Origin: Spirosoma utsteinense
GTDB lineage: Bacteria; Bacteroidota; Bacteroidia; Cytophagales; Spirosomataceae
NCBI RefSeq assembly: GCF_014282275.1
Contig: NZ_VFIA01000008.1
Location: 141,725 to 205,724, forward strand
Length of the DNA stretch: 64,000 nucleotides
Direction of reading: 5' to 3'
The notes beneath the pieces are model-generated. The model was given only the letters and a program-made list of their open reading frames with translations. It was not told the origin of the DNA and did no database searches. Below are positions 1 to 6,986 of the stretch, piece after piece (positions within the stretch are counted from its first letter, which is position 1; the number at the start of each line of letters is the position of its first letter). The translations under genes and the position numbers were made by a program.

Positions 1-230
1 CTTTTGCGCGTCTGCTCAACAGTGTTGTCGGCGATTTGCTGCTGTAATTCTGACTGCCGTACCGATGGCTGGTTCTGGAGCGCCAGTTCGATGCACTGTT
101 CCAGCGTCAGGGTTGTCGACAGGGGGCGGGCCGGGATGGCTTCCGGCGCAGGCAGGTCGGTGTGGATGGGTTGCGCGCCGGCCTGACCGATCAGGCTGAG
201 CACAAACAGGGTAGCGATAAAGTGTTTCAT
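1..230 (-). CDS. TolC-family outer membrane efflux protein (N-terminal part)
   Basis: The gene runs off the left edge of the window, so only about the first 76 residues are visible. They begin MKHFIATLFVLSLIGQAGAQ, a Sec signal peptide, followed by a Pro-rich linker. Then comes LTLEQCIELALQNQPSVRQS, the typical first-helix motif of TolC-type channel proteins (LTLeqaielAlqnNp). In type I export the trimer forms the outer-membrane duct for an ABC/HlyD pair. Its start ATG overlaps the stop codon of the C39 ABC exporter (ATGA), which indicates translational coupling and one export operon. Identification rests on the N-terminus only. Confidence 0.85.
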   Translation of the reverse strand, partial: MKHFIATLFVLSLIGQAGAQPIHTDLPAPEAIPARPLSTTLTLEQCIELALQNQPSVRQSELQQQIADNTVEQTRK

Positions 231-2476
231 GCGGCCAGGGGGGTTTCTGAAGACGTAGCTGACTGATCGCCGTTTGCGCTGATCTGATACAGTTCCATGG
301 GGGCCAGTGTGGTCGTGCTGACCGATAGCGGCATCTGCGACGCCCAGAGTTTATAGTAGGCGTTTTCTTTCGCCAGCAACTCAAAATGCGATCCTTCTTC
401 GATCAGTTTACCCTGCTCGATCACCACGATTTTATCGGCGTGCATGACCGTACTGAGCCGGTGTGCAATCAGGATCACCGTTTTTCCGTGCTCGCGCAGG
501 TGCTGGATGGTTTCCTGCACGCAGCGTTCCGAAATAGAATCGAGCGAAGAGGTCGCTTCGTCCAGGATCAACACATCGGGGTTCTGGTACAGGGCCCGCG
601 CAATGGCGATACGCTGTTTCTGGCCACCCGACAGACTGGCTCCGTTTTCGCCGAGGTACGTGTGAAAGCCGTTGGGCAGCTTTTCGATGAAATCGGTGAT
701 GCCGAGCCGGGTGCAGATGGCCACGATCCGCTGCATGTTGGGCTGGTATTCGCCAACGGCCACGTTATCGATGACATTGCCGGCGAAGAGGTCGATTTTC
801 TGGGGCACCACGCTCACCCGGCGCCGGATGCTGTCGTTGCTGACGTGCTTGATGTCGTAGTCGCCAATATGAATACTGCCATTCTGGAGCGGATACAGGT
901 TTTGCAGCAGCGACAGCATGGTCGATTTACCCGAACCGCTCTCCCCGACGACAGCCGTAATTTTCCCGCACGGCACGATCAGGCTCAGGTTATCGAACAC
1001 CTGTGTGCGGGTGCCGTAGCGGAACGACACCTCATTGAACCGGATATCGCCAATCATATCAGATTGTAGTTCGATCTTGTTCTCGGTCGATTCGCGCTCC
1101 AGGTCCATGATCTCGAACAGCCGGTCGGCGGCAATCAGCGCATCCTGCACCGTTCGGTTAGCGCCGATCAACTGGCTGGCCGGCCCCGTAAAGTAGCCAA
1201 TCAGCGCGTAGAACGACAGCAGCTCGCCGGGCGTAATCTGGTTGTCGATCACAAACCCCGCCCCTACCCACAGCAGAACGATCGTGAAAAGCCGCGATAC
1301 GATCTCGGTGGCGTTGCCCGACCAGACCGAATAGCGGGCTGAGGTAAATATGGTCTTGAGCAGCTTTACGAACCGGGTTTCGGTCTTAACGTTGGCAAAC
1401 TCTTCCAGCCCAAACCGTTTGATGGTACCCATTGCGTTGAGAGACTCGACCAGCTGCGATTCCAGTTCGGCCGAATCTTCCATCAGCGTCCGCTGGTACT
1501 TCTTGTTCAGCTTATTGACAATGAGGTAGATACCGGCATAAAACGGAATCACGGCCAGCATGATCATGGCCAGTTTCCAGTCGTAGGTAAACATCATCCC
1601 AAACGAGAACAGGACAATGAACACGTTGACAACCAGTCCTGTTGCGGCATCGTTGATAAACGCCCGGATCTTGACCGCGTCGTTGATGCGGGAAATAATT
1701 TCACCGACCCGCATGGTATCGAAAAACTGCTGCGGCAGTTTCATGAGGTGCTTGTAATACCCCAGGATCAGCCGGGCATCGATCTGCTGGCCGGTCTTGA
1801 GCGCAAACATGCTTTTCATACTGCCAATGAACAGCTGCATCACCAGGATCAGGATCATGGCAATGCTGAGCATATTGAGCAGGTTGCGGTTGCCCTCCAC
1901 GATGACATTGTCCACGATCTTCTGGACGTAGATCGATGTCGACAGACCCAGCACGGTATAGATGAGCGCCCCGAACAGGGCCTGCACCATCACGCTCCGG
2001 TGCGGCCGAACCAGCTGCCAGAACCGCTGCATGGCCGATACCTTTTCATTACCCGTTTCGAACTGCTCATCGGGTAAGAGCAGGATCAGCACCCCCGTCC
2101 AGAGTTTTTTAAACTCCTCGTGCGTATGTTTCACCAGCTTCCCCGGCCCTGGGTCCATCACAACGATATGCGTATCTGTCACGTCGTAGATGACCACAAA
2201 ATGGTGGAGAACTTCCTTCACGATGATGTGGGCAATGGCTGGCCGCGGTATCTTCGACAGGCTCTCGAACGTGCCCCGAACCCCTTTAGCCTGGAAACCC
2301 AGCCGATGGGCGGCTTCGATCATACCCAGCACATTGGTCCCTTTCTGATCGGTCGACGCCATTTGCCGAATGCGGGCAATGGGCATCATCAGCTTGTAGT
2401 GTGCCGCTATCGACGCCAGGCAGGCAGCCCCGCAGTCGGTTATATCGTGTTGTTTGATTAATGTATTTTTTGCCAT
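227..2476 (-). CDS. Peptidase-domain (C39) ABC exporter for Gly-Gly leader peptides
   Basis: A 749-aa bacteriocin-type exporter that should cut leaders after a double glycine and export the mature peptide across the inner membrane. The N-terminal C39 domain (about 1-130) has Cys15 in DITDCGAACL, His92 in HHFVVIYDV and Asp108 in VMDPG, the expected catalytic set. A transmembrane domain follows (about 150-450), then an ATPase domain with Walker A GESGSGKST (about 505-513), signature LSGGQKQR (about 610) and Walker B VLILDEATSSLD. I start at ATG 2476 (MAKNTLIKQHDITDCG) because that places Cys15 at the usual distance. The longer reading frame upstream only shadows the HlyD gene. The neighbours HlyD, TolC and several Gly-Gly peptides fit this role. 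Confidence 0.93.
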   Translation of the reverse strand: MAKNTLIKQHDITDCGAACLASIAAHYKLMMPIARIRQMASTDQKGTNVLGMIEAAHRLGFQAKGVRGTFESLSKIPRPAIAHIIVKEVLHHFVVIYDVTDTHIVVMDPGPGKLVKHTHEEFKKLWTGVLILLLPDEQFETGNEKVSAMQRFWQLVRPHRSVMVQALFGALIYTVLGLSTSIYVQKIVDNVIVEGNRNLLNMLSIAMILILVMQLFIGSMKSMFALKTGQQIDARLILGYYKHLMKLPQQFFDTMRVGEIISRINDAVKIRAFINDAATGLVVNVFIVLFSFGMMFTYDWKLAMIMLAVIPFYAGIYLIVNKLNKKYQRTLMEDSAELESQLVESLNAMGTIKRFGLEEFANVKTETRFVKLLKTIFTSARYSVWSGNATEIVSRLFTIVLLWVGAGFVIDNQITPGELLSFYALIGYFTGPASQLIGANRTVQDALIAADRLFEIMDLERESTENKIELQSDMIGDIRFNEVSFRYGTRTQVFDNLSLIVPCGKITAVVGESGSGKSTMLSLLQNLYPLQNGSIHIGDYDIKHVSNDSIRRRVSVVPQKIDLFAGNVIDNVAVGEYQPNMQRIVAICTRLGITDFIEKLPNGFHTYLGENGASLSGGQKQRIAIARALYQNPDVLILDEATSSLDSISERCVQETIQHLREHGKTVILIAHRLSTVMHADKIVVIEQGKLIEEGSHFELLAKENAYYKLWASQMPLSVSTTTLAPMELYQISANGDQSATSSETPLAA

Positions 2477-2517
2477 GATTTCTATGGATATATCTCGGTC
2501 AGACGTGGCGTAGCAAC

Positions 2518-3711
2518 TTATTTTTGAGCCAGTGCGGGTGTATTCTTCGGGTTGAGCCAGTCGTCGGCGTTGTCGTAGAGGAGATCGAACAGGCTGCGTT
2601 CGGTAACCACGAACCGCGCCCGGAGCGTCATGCCCTTTTTCAGGTTGCCCCGGTAGCCTTCCCTGAGTGTCAGGAACGGCTGGTTCAGGCGGCACTTGAC
2701 CTTGAAAACCGGCTGCCGGGCCGAGGGGCCGTTGTCCATCATGACAATGTCGTTGGATACTTCGGTGACTTTACCTTCGGCCAGCCCCCACTGGTTGTAG
2801 TCGAAGGCGTCGACCTGCATACGGGCCACCATGCCGGGCCGCAGCAGGCCAATATCTTTGGGCGATACATAACACTCGACCAGCAGGTTTGAGTCTGGCG
2901 AAACGACGCCGAGTACCTCACCCGGCTGCACATAACTGCCCGGATACCGCCCGCCCAGCTGACTGACCGTACCGGCTACGGGTGCTTTTATGGTGTGCAG
3001 ATTACGCTCATTGTGAAGCTGGCGCTCCTGAGCCCTTAGTTCATCGAGCGAAAGCTGATACTGCGACAGGGCCGATTGCCACTCGCTCACCTGCCGTTCG
3101 ATCTGCGAAGCGTATTGGGCGACAACGGTATTATAGGCGAATTCTTTGTCTTCAAATTCCTGTTGAGCCAGGACCTTGTCTTCGTAAAGCTGGCGCGTTA
3201 CGTCCATTTCCCGCTTCCGCTTGGTTTGGGTCTGGGTATTCTCGGTGAGCAGAAACCGGAACTGCTCATATTGCTGCCGCACCAGGGGTGATTGCAGGCC
3301 TGCTACAGCCAACAGGTGCTGGCGGTCGACCCGCACGAGTCGGTCAAGGTCACGGATGTTGAGGAGTTTTTCCGTTTGCTGGGAACGGTTGAGCCGGAGC
3401 TTCGTGTCCAGGACTTCGGTCTGTAGCCGGATCATGGGTTGACCCTGGCGAACGGGCTGGTTGTCTTGAACCAGGACTTCGGCAACGGTTCCGGCCACGA
3501 GCGGGCGGAGTTCGTTGCGTTCAGCTACTGTCCGGACGATACCGCTGCTCTGCACCGACACCTCGGTATGAATGAAGGGCAGCGAAACCAGGGCGGCCAC
3601 AATAGCCAGCGCAACAGTGCAATAGATAAGCTGGCCCCGAACGGTTACCTGGGGCAGGTAAGCCTCCGTCGTGTGCTCAATGACGGTAGGCGGGTGGAGT
3701 TGTCGTTGCAT
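2518..3711 (-). CDS. HlyD-family periplasmic adaptor subunit
   Basis: A 397-aa membrane fusion protein that should link the C39 ABC exporter to the TolC-like channel. It has a short cytoplasmic N-terminus and a single membrane anchor (about residues 27-47, LIYCTVALAIVAALVSLPF). A biotinyl-lipoyl half motif follows (VAGTVAEVLVQDNQPVRQGQ, about 72-91), then a long coiled-coil hairpin rich in Gln, Glu and Arg (about 105-225). The second lipoyl half is IKAPVAGTVSQLGGRYPGSY, followed by the beta-barrel region. It lies first in the export operon, 41 bp ahead of the ABC gene, behind a good promoter at 3748-3778. Confidence 0.92.
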   Translation of the reverse strand: MQRQLHPPTVIEHTTEAYLPQVTVRGQLIYCTVALAIVAALVSLPFIHTEVSVQSSGIVRTVAERNELRPLVAGTVAEVLVQDNQPVRQGQPMIRLQTEVLDTKLRLNRSQQTEKLLNIRDLDRLVRVDRQHLLAVAGLQSPLVRQQYEQFRFLLTENTQTQTKRKREMDVTRQLYEDKVLAQQEFEDKEFAYNTVVAQYASQIERQVSEWQSALSQYQLSLDELRAQERQLHNERNLHTIKAPVAGTVSQLGGRYPGSYVQPGEVLGVVSPDSNLLVECYVSPKDIGLLRPGMVARMQVDAFDYNQWGLAEGKVTEVSNDIVMMDNGPSARQPVFKVKCRLNQPFLTLREGYRGNLKKGMTLRARFVVTERSLFDLLYDNADDWLNPKNTPALAQK

Positions 3712-3747
3712 CGGTCTAGCATTTGGAATAAGGAAATTTTCTTATGC

Positions 3748-3778
3748 CAAAGGTCGACCGGCGCAACACGGTACTCAA
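3748..3778 (-). promoter_or_regulatory. Promoter of the HlyD-ABC-TolC export operon
   Basis: On the minus strand the sequence reads TTG-N20-GACCTTTG, one mismatch from the Bacteroidota consensus TTG-N19/20-TAnnTTTG. The -7 element is at 3748-3755 and the -33 TTG at 3776-3778, about 37 bp upstream of the HlyD ATG. The same TTG-N20-nACCTTTG arrangement occurs ahead of three other genes of this locus. The rest of the gene-free stretch 3712-4053 shows nothing else I recognise. Confidence 0.6.
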
Positions 3779-4053
3779 TAACAGCTGGTTGTACTTTATA
3801 ACGGGGAGGAATAGCGTAGGCTAATTAATTGTAGTTAACAGCTGCTATACGTCAAAACGGCGGCTACGTCAGTTTATAAAGCCCGCCGATCTTGCCCATT
3901 GACAACCAGGCAGACGTTAGCCGAAGTGATCATTGGAGTATGACCGCTACTGAACTACAGCCAGGCCCGTAGCTGGCTTTTCAATTGACAGGCAGCTTAC
4001 CAAGGCTGACATAAATTGGCAGGGTCTCGCCACCAGAGGTAGGCAAGCTGTAG

Positions 4054-4103
4054 AAAAAACCGCGTGCCAACAAGATAGAAAGGCTCTATTCCTGTCAGCA
4101 CGC
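4054..4103 (-). terminator. Terminator of the five-peptide operon
   Basis: Read on the minus strand, outer arms GCGTGC (4098-4103) and GCACGC (4062-4067) enclose an inner ATAGA/TCTAT stem and are followed by GG and six T (4054-4059). It starts 24 bp after the stop of the last peptide gene and separates the peptide operon from the export operon. Confidence 0.75.
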
Positions 4104-4126
4104 AGCTATTATATATCACCAGTTAC

Positions 4127-4264
4127 TTAAAACCAGCTTGCAACTTCGTTCCAGGCACTTACTACAGCATCGTGTATAGCTTTACCGGCTTCATGAAAGG
4201 CATTGTACGTAGCTTCGCTACCGCCGTTAACTTCACGCGCTTCTTTTTCAGTTAAATTTTGCAT
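4127..4264 (-). CDS. Double-glycine leader peptide 1 (45 aa, bacteriocin-like)
   Basis: A 45-aa peptide. The leader MQNLTEKEAREVNGG ends in Gly-Gly at residues 14-15, the cut site of C39 peptidase exporters. The leader motif (hydrophobic L at 4, charged EKEARE, V then NGG) matches the other peptides in this cluster. The predicted mature part has 30 residues, starts SEATYNAF, ends NEVASWF, contains no cysteine and reads as an anionic amphipathic helix with three Trp/Phe at the C-end. It is the last of five consecutive small genes before a terminator. Function as bacteriocin or signal is inferred from leader and context. No named family was recognised. Confidence 0.78.
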   Translation of the reverse strand: MQNLTEKEAREVNGGSEATYNAFHEAGKAIHDAVVSAWNEVASWF

Positions 4265-4291
4265 GATAAATCGTATGTATTGGTTTATAAA

Positions 4292-4456
4292 TTAATATCC
4301 TGCCAGACCAGAGAAAAACCCGCCTACTGCATCTCCAACTTCCGTAATAAGATTACGGACAGCGGCTCCAAGGTTGTGACCTTGATCATAATCCCCGCCG
4401 TTCACCTGACTTGCTTCCAGGCCTTTCAATTCCTCTGTTTCGTTATAGTTATTCAT
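4292..4456 (-). CDS. Double-glycine leader peptide 2 (54 aa, bacteriocin-like)
   Basis: A 54-aa peptide with leader core LKGLEASQVNGG and Gly-Gly at residues 20-21. The predicted mature part (33 residues) begins DYDQGHNLG and ends GGFFSGLAGY. It contains no cysteine, has a net charge near -3, and carries GxxxG-like spacing (GDAVGGFFSG), a pattern associated with helix pairing in two-peptide class II bacteriocins. It is 27 bp upstream of peptide 1, in the same operon. The C39 exporter 2 kb downstream is the obvious processing partner. The product name is inferred. Confidence 0.78.
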   Translation of the reverse strand: MNNYNETEELKGLEASQVNGGDYDQGHNLGAAVRNLITEVGDAVGGFFSGLAGY

Positions 4457-4492
4457 TGTTATTTTGTTTAGTATAATTATAGTTTGTTATTT

Positions 4493-4654
4493 TTATTTAC
4501 CTAGCAGTCCATCAATGAAACCAGCAAGCGTATCGGCAACTTCTCCAATATTTGAGATTAATTCACCCCATGGAGTTCCTCCACCTTCGGTTCCAGCCAA
4601 TTCCTGCTCGTTCAATAATGATACTTCTGCCTGGTCTAGATTTAATTTAGCCAT
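4493..4654 (-). CDS. Double-glycine leader peptide 3 (53 aa, bacteriocin-like)
   Basis: A 53-aa peptide. The leader part is LNEQELAGTEGG with a GGG run at residues 24-26, so the cut could fall after either glycine pair. The mature part starts GTPWGELISNIG and ends IDGLLGK. It is hydrophobic with regularly spaced acidic residues (E, E, D, D against one K), which suggests an anionic amphipathic helix. It has no cysteine. It lies 36 bp upstream of peptide 2. The 280 bp between this start and peptide 4 hold no further convincing peptide frame. Confidence 0.75.
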   Translation of the reverse strand: MAKLNLDQAEVSLLNEQELAGTEGGGTPWGELISNIGEVADTLAGFIDGLLGK

Positions 4655-4934
4655 TGTTTTTTTTGTTTGATTAGTATAAATATTAATTGATAGTATTCTT
4701 TCATTGCTTACTCGGGAGGAGCAAGGATATCACTTTTTTCAAGATCGCTATTACACGAACACCTATCTCGTTAAGTTTATCTGAACATTTAATGGATTTG
4801 TATCACAAGAATCAACCCCATCTAGTAAAACTTACCCAGCAAGAGGTGTTATATTGGAATGTGTATAGTTTCACTTGTTAACTTCCTGACATTTTCATCA
4901 GTTCACGTGACTAAAAGCGCCCAACTTTAACATT

Positions 4935-5069
4935 TTACACGGTGGGTTTCATAAAATCTCTAAGCAGTTTTTCTGCCGCATCGATAACCCAGTCGATAAT
5001 ATCCGATCCACCCGTTATTTGCTCTTTTTCGCAACTTGTTAATTCTTGAAGCTTATCATCGATAATCAT
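4935..5069 (-). CDS. Double-glycine leader peptide 4 (44 aa, bacteriocin-like)
   Basis: A 44-aa peptide with leader LQELTSCEKEQITGG and Gly-Gly at residues 20-21. The mature part is 23 residues, beginning SDIIDWVIDAAEKLL and ending MKPTV, with a clear amphipathic helix pattern. The only cysteine is in the leader. A TAATTTTG box (5102-5109, minus strand) lies about 33 bp upstream and resembles a Bacteroidota -7 element, but no -33 TTG is found at the right distance. It may therefore have a weak internal promoter or be read from upstream. Confidence 0.76.
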   Translation of the reverse strand: MIIDDKLQELTSCEKEQITGGSDIIDWVIDAAEKLLRDFMKPTV

Positions 5070-5177
5070 AGTCGATTTGTCTAATTTTTAAAGTTACAAG
5101 CCAAAATTACCAATCTTTCTTTAACACAGCGAGGTGAGCTACTTCACGTTATCTGCCCAATAATAGCACTTTAATGG

Positions 5178-5330
5178 TTACTCAAATGCTTGGAACGGGC
5201 GAAAAGATCCGTCATTTTGACCATTGTCTATAACGTCACAAATGGTGTCTACTGTGCTGGCAATCCATTGAATCAGGTTACCACCGTCTGTCTGAATTTT
5301 TTCTTCGTGAGTCAATTCTTTCGTTTCCAT
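5178..5330 (-). CDS. Double-glycine leader peptide 5 (50 aa, bacteriocin-like)
   Basis: A 50-aa peptide with a short leader, METKELTHEEKIQTDGG, Gly-Gly at residues 16-17. The mature part (33 residues) begins NLIQWIASTVDTICDV and ends FRPFQAFE. It has one cysteine, a net charge near -4, an amphipathic first half and a polar Gly/Asn/Asp-rich second half. It is the first of the five tandem peptide genes on the minus strand. The lipoprotein gene lies 139 bp upstream and could share its promoter. Confidence 0.76.
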   Translation of the reverse strand: METKELTHEEKIQTDGGNLIQWIASTVDTICDVIDNGQNDGSFRPFQAFE

Positions 5331-5469
5331 AAAATAGTCTTAGTAAGTAAGTGTGTATGTAGAGTAATTTTTTATGAGAGTTTTTACTTGTTGATCAAGT
5401 ACCAGCCTATCGTTGCCACCTATTATTAATTGAGTAATAAATGTTTGCAGGAAAATGGGTTGTAAGCGA

Positions 5470-5712
5470 TTACATTCCCTGTACATAGATCGGCATCACA
5501 TCTTTCCTGGTCGTTTTCGCCGATGGCGTAACCTCATCCAAATCACCTTTTCCTTTGGTTGTGTAGGCCGAATCGCGATCGACTTCATTGGCCAACGGTG
5601 TCGGGGTGGTTGTGGCAGGCACTACATACGATGGCCTTACCGGATCGTTTTCCTGGCAGGCGCTCGCCAGGATCACCAGGCCAGCCGCAAACAGAAGTTG
5701 TTTTGTGTTCAT
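5470..5712 (-). CDS. Small lipoprotein, candidate immunity protein of the peptide locus
   Basis: An 80-aa protein with a lipoprotein signal peptide, MNTKQLLFAAGLVILASACQ, with the lipobox cysteine at residue 19. The remainder is polar and Pro/Thr/Asp/Lys-rich with no recognisable domain. It sits between the five-peptide group and peptide 6, on the same strand, about 130 bp downstream of a strong promoter at 5840-5870. Many bacteriocin immunity proteins are short and membrane-attached, so immunity is possible, but this is inference from position only. It could equally be a species-specific envelope lipoprotein. Confidence 0.72.
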   Translation of the reverse strand: MNTKQLLFAAGLVILASACQENDPVRPSYVVPATTTPTPLANEVDRDSAYTTKGKGDLDEVTPSAKTTRKDVMPIYVQGM

Positions 5713-5839
5713 TATAGTTAGTGAGTTCTTAGTATCTATTCTTATGAATCAGTATAGCACCCTATCGATATTTTCTATTCCTGATAGTAGCTTTTTAGTC
5801 AGGCAATTGATCGTCCGTTCGTTACCTGATCGGGTGTTA

Positions 5840-5870
5840 CAAAGGTCTGCCGCTTGATTCTTTTTTTCAA
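5840..5870 (-). promoter_or_regulatory. Promoter ahead of the lipoprotein and five-peptide genes
   Basis: TTG-N20-GACCTTTG on the minus strand: -7 element at 5840-5847, -33 TTG at 5868-5870. It has the same geometry and nearly the same -7 octamer as the export operon promoter, which suggests coordinated expression. It leaves a leader of about 120 nt before the lipoprotein ATG. The rest of 5713-6169 contains only short stops-rich frames and no gene I can support. Confidence 0.6.
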
Positions 5871-6169
5871 TAACTCCCCGTTGTATTCTATTCCGGTTGG
5901 TTATAGTTTATTCGATTGAATCAAGTGCCCAGAAATTAAGTAAGAAACCCGGTAAAATTCCCCCACACCATGGGTACAGGGGATTTCAGTACCGCTTAAC
6001 CCTATTCCTGTTTTTGCTTATAATTTACCGGGGGGCCATTTATATATAAACCTATTATTGATTCCGGCCTCCGGCACAAAGGTTTATTCGCTAATGGCTA
6101 TTTTTGATAATCTACTACTAGCTATTCTACAACAGAATGAGTGCTATATTTATTCCTTCTTTTTCTCTA

Positions 6170-6367
6170 TTAATAGAAAATTATACCGCCGTCTGGTTCA
6201 ATAATAGGCGACGTACCGCAAATAGGGGGGAAAGGCGTGACGATTATCCCTGGAGGAAACATGCCAGGAATCATGCTGATAAATCCTTTTCCGCCACCTT
6301 GAATCTGCTGTAGTTCAGCCGCTGTTAATGACGAACACGCATCCTGTTTGATTGTCTTGGCTTTCAT
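6170..6367 (-). CDS. Double-glycine leader peptide 6 (65 aa, Pro/Gly/Ile-rich)
   Basis: A 65-aa peptide with leader SLTAAELQQIQGGG, a good match to Bacteroidota Gly-Gly leaders (L..aeL..i.GG). The predicted mature part is about 39 residues, very different from peptides 1-5: uncharged, rich in Pro, Gly and Ile (starts KGFISMIPGMFPPG, ends DGGIIFY), with one cysteine in PPICGTSP. It has its own promoter at 6438-6468. It may be a distinct class of exported peptide handled by the same C39 exporter. No family was recognised. Confidence 0.75.
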   Translation of the reverse strand: MKAKTIKQDACSSLTAAELQQIQGGGKGFISMIPGMFPPGIIVTPFPPICGTSPIIEPDGGIIFY

Positions 6368-6437
6368 GATTTAGTTGATTTATTTTTAGATTGAATCCGG
6401 CTGGCTATCGTACCGGCCGTTGTTATAAAGTATGGTA

Positions 6438-6468
6438 CAAAGGTGTAGGCCAATTCACTGTTAATCAA
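6438..6468 (-). promoter_or_regulatory. Promoter of peptide 6
   Basis: TTG-N20-CACCTTTG on the minus strand, -7 element 6438-6445 and -33 TTG 6466-6468, about 70 bp upstream of the peptide ATG. It has the same spacing as the other three locus promoters of this type. Confidence 0.6.
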
Positions 6469-6517
6469 AAACCTTTTGTTTTACTTTAGTCATTTTGGTT
6501 ATAGCAATAACATTCGT

Positions 6518-6727
6518 TCAGGCCGCTTCATCGTGATAATTAACCGGCTCATCGAGCGGTATATCCATATGACCAAAGAGGTCGCCAGCCGATACGATCC
6601 AGTTGTCATCGAACGAACTAATATCGTCGTGGTCGTCGATGTGAGACATAAAGTCGAGCTGGTTATTAACCCATACGTCGAAAGTAAAATCAGCCGATTG
6701 GCCATTACGGTTGTTGCGCGTTTTCAT
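6518..6727 (-). CDS. Asp-rich 69-aa protein of the lanthipeptide locus, unknown
   Basis: A 69-aa frame beginning MKTRNNRNGQSADFTFDVWV and very rich in Asp, His and Asn afterwards, with no cysteine, no Gly-Gly and no membrane segment. The stretch FTFDVWV resembles the F-x-L-D leader box of class I lanthipeptides, but the match is loose and the rest does not look like a core peptide. Support for being a real gene comes from a well-formed promoter at 6818-6848 and from its place between lanB and peptide 6 on the same strand. An accessory or immunity role cannot be excluded. Confidence 0.55.
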   Translation of the reverse strand: MKTRNNRNGQSADFTFDVWVNNQLDFMSHIDDHDDISSFDDNWIVSAGDLFGHMDIPLDEPVNYHDEAA

Positions 6728-6817
6728 TGGTTCGTATGTTTAAGATGACATTTATCTGTTTGTGTTTATGTTGCTTTAACCGAGCGATCCGTTGCTGCGG
6801 TGCCTGTTTTGTTGAGT

Positions 6818-6848
6818 CAAAGGTGGACGTCGGATTGTCTGATTTCAA
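6818..6848 (-). promoter_or_regulatory. Promoter of the 69-aa Asp-rich gene
   Basis: TTG-N20-CACCTTTG on the minus strand, -7 element 6818-6825 and -33 TTG 6846-6848. The octamer and spacing are identical to the promoter of peptide 6. It begins about 70 bp beyond the hairpin that ends the lanB transcript. Confidence 0.58.
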
Positions 6849-6915
6849 TAACCGGACGTTGTATCATAATCTCATCCGGACTAGATTAGTCGGACCCGTT
6901 ATACAGGCCGAAACA

Positions 6916-6965
6916 ACCAGCAGGGTTGACGAAAAAGACCAGTCTTTTCCATCAACCCTGCTGGT
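6916..6965 (-). terminator. Long hairpin downstream of lanB
   Basis: Perfect 14-bp arms (6916-6929 and 6952-6965) enclose a second 7-bp stem (AAAAGAC 6933-6939 / GTCTTTT 6942-6948). It begins 21 bp after the lanB stop codon. On the minus strand it is followed by TTGTTT, a poor T tract, so it is either a terminator or an mRNA 3'-end stabiliser. Confidence 0.6.
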
Positions 6966-6986
6966 ATATCTTGCTGATATAGGCTG

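Noticed and set aside
386..1069. Long plus-strand ORFs opposite the ABC exporter (227 aa) and similar ORFs opposite other genes
   Set aside because: They are antisense shadows of GC-rich coding sequence with strong genes on the other strand.
227..2695. Longer N-terminus of the C39 ABC exporter (start 2695)
   Set aside because: The extra 73 residues are an out-of-frame reading of the HlyD gene end. The C39 catalytic Cys must be near the N-terminus, which ATG 2476 provides.
6885..6893. ATTAGTCGG near 6885 as a further LytTR site
   Set aside because: Eight of nine bases match but there is no second copy at 21 bp on either side. It lies in a short palindrome instead.
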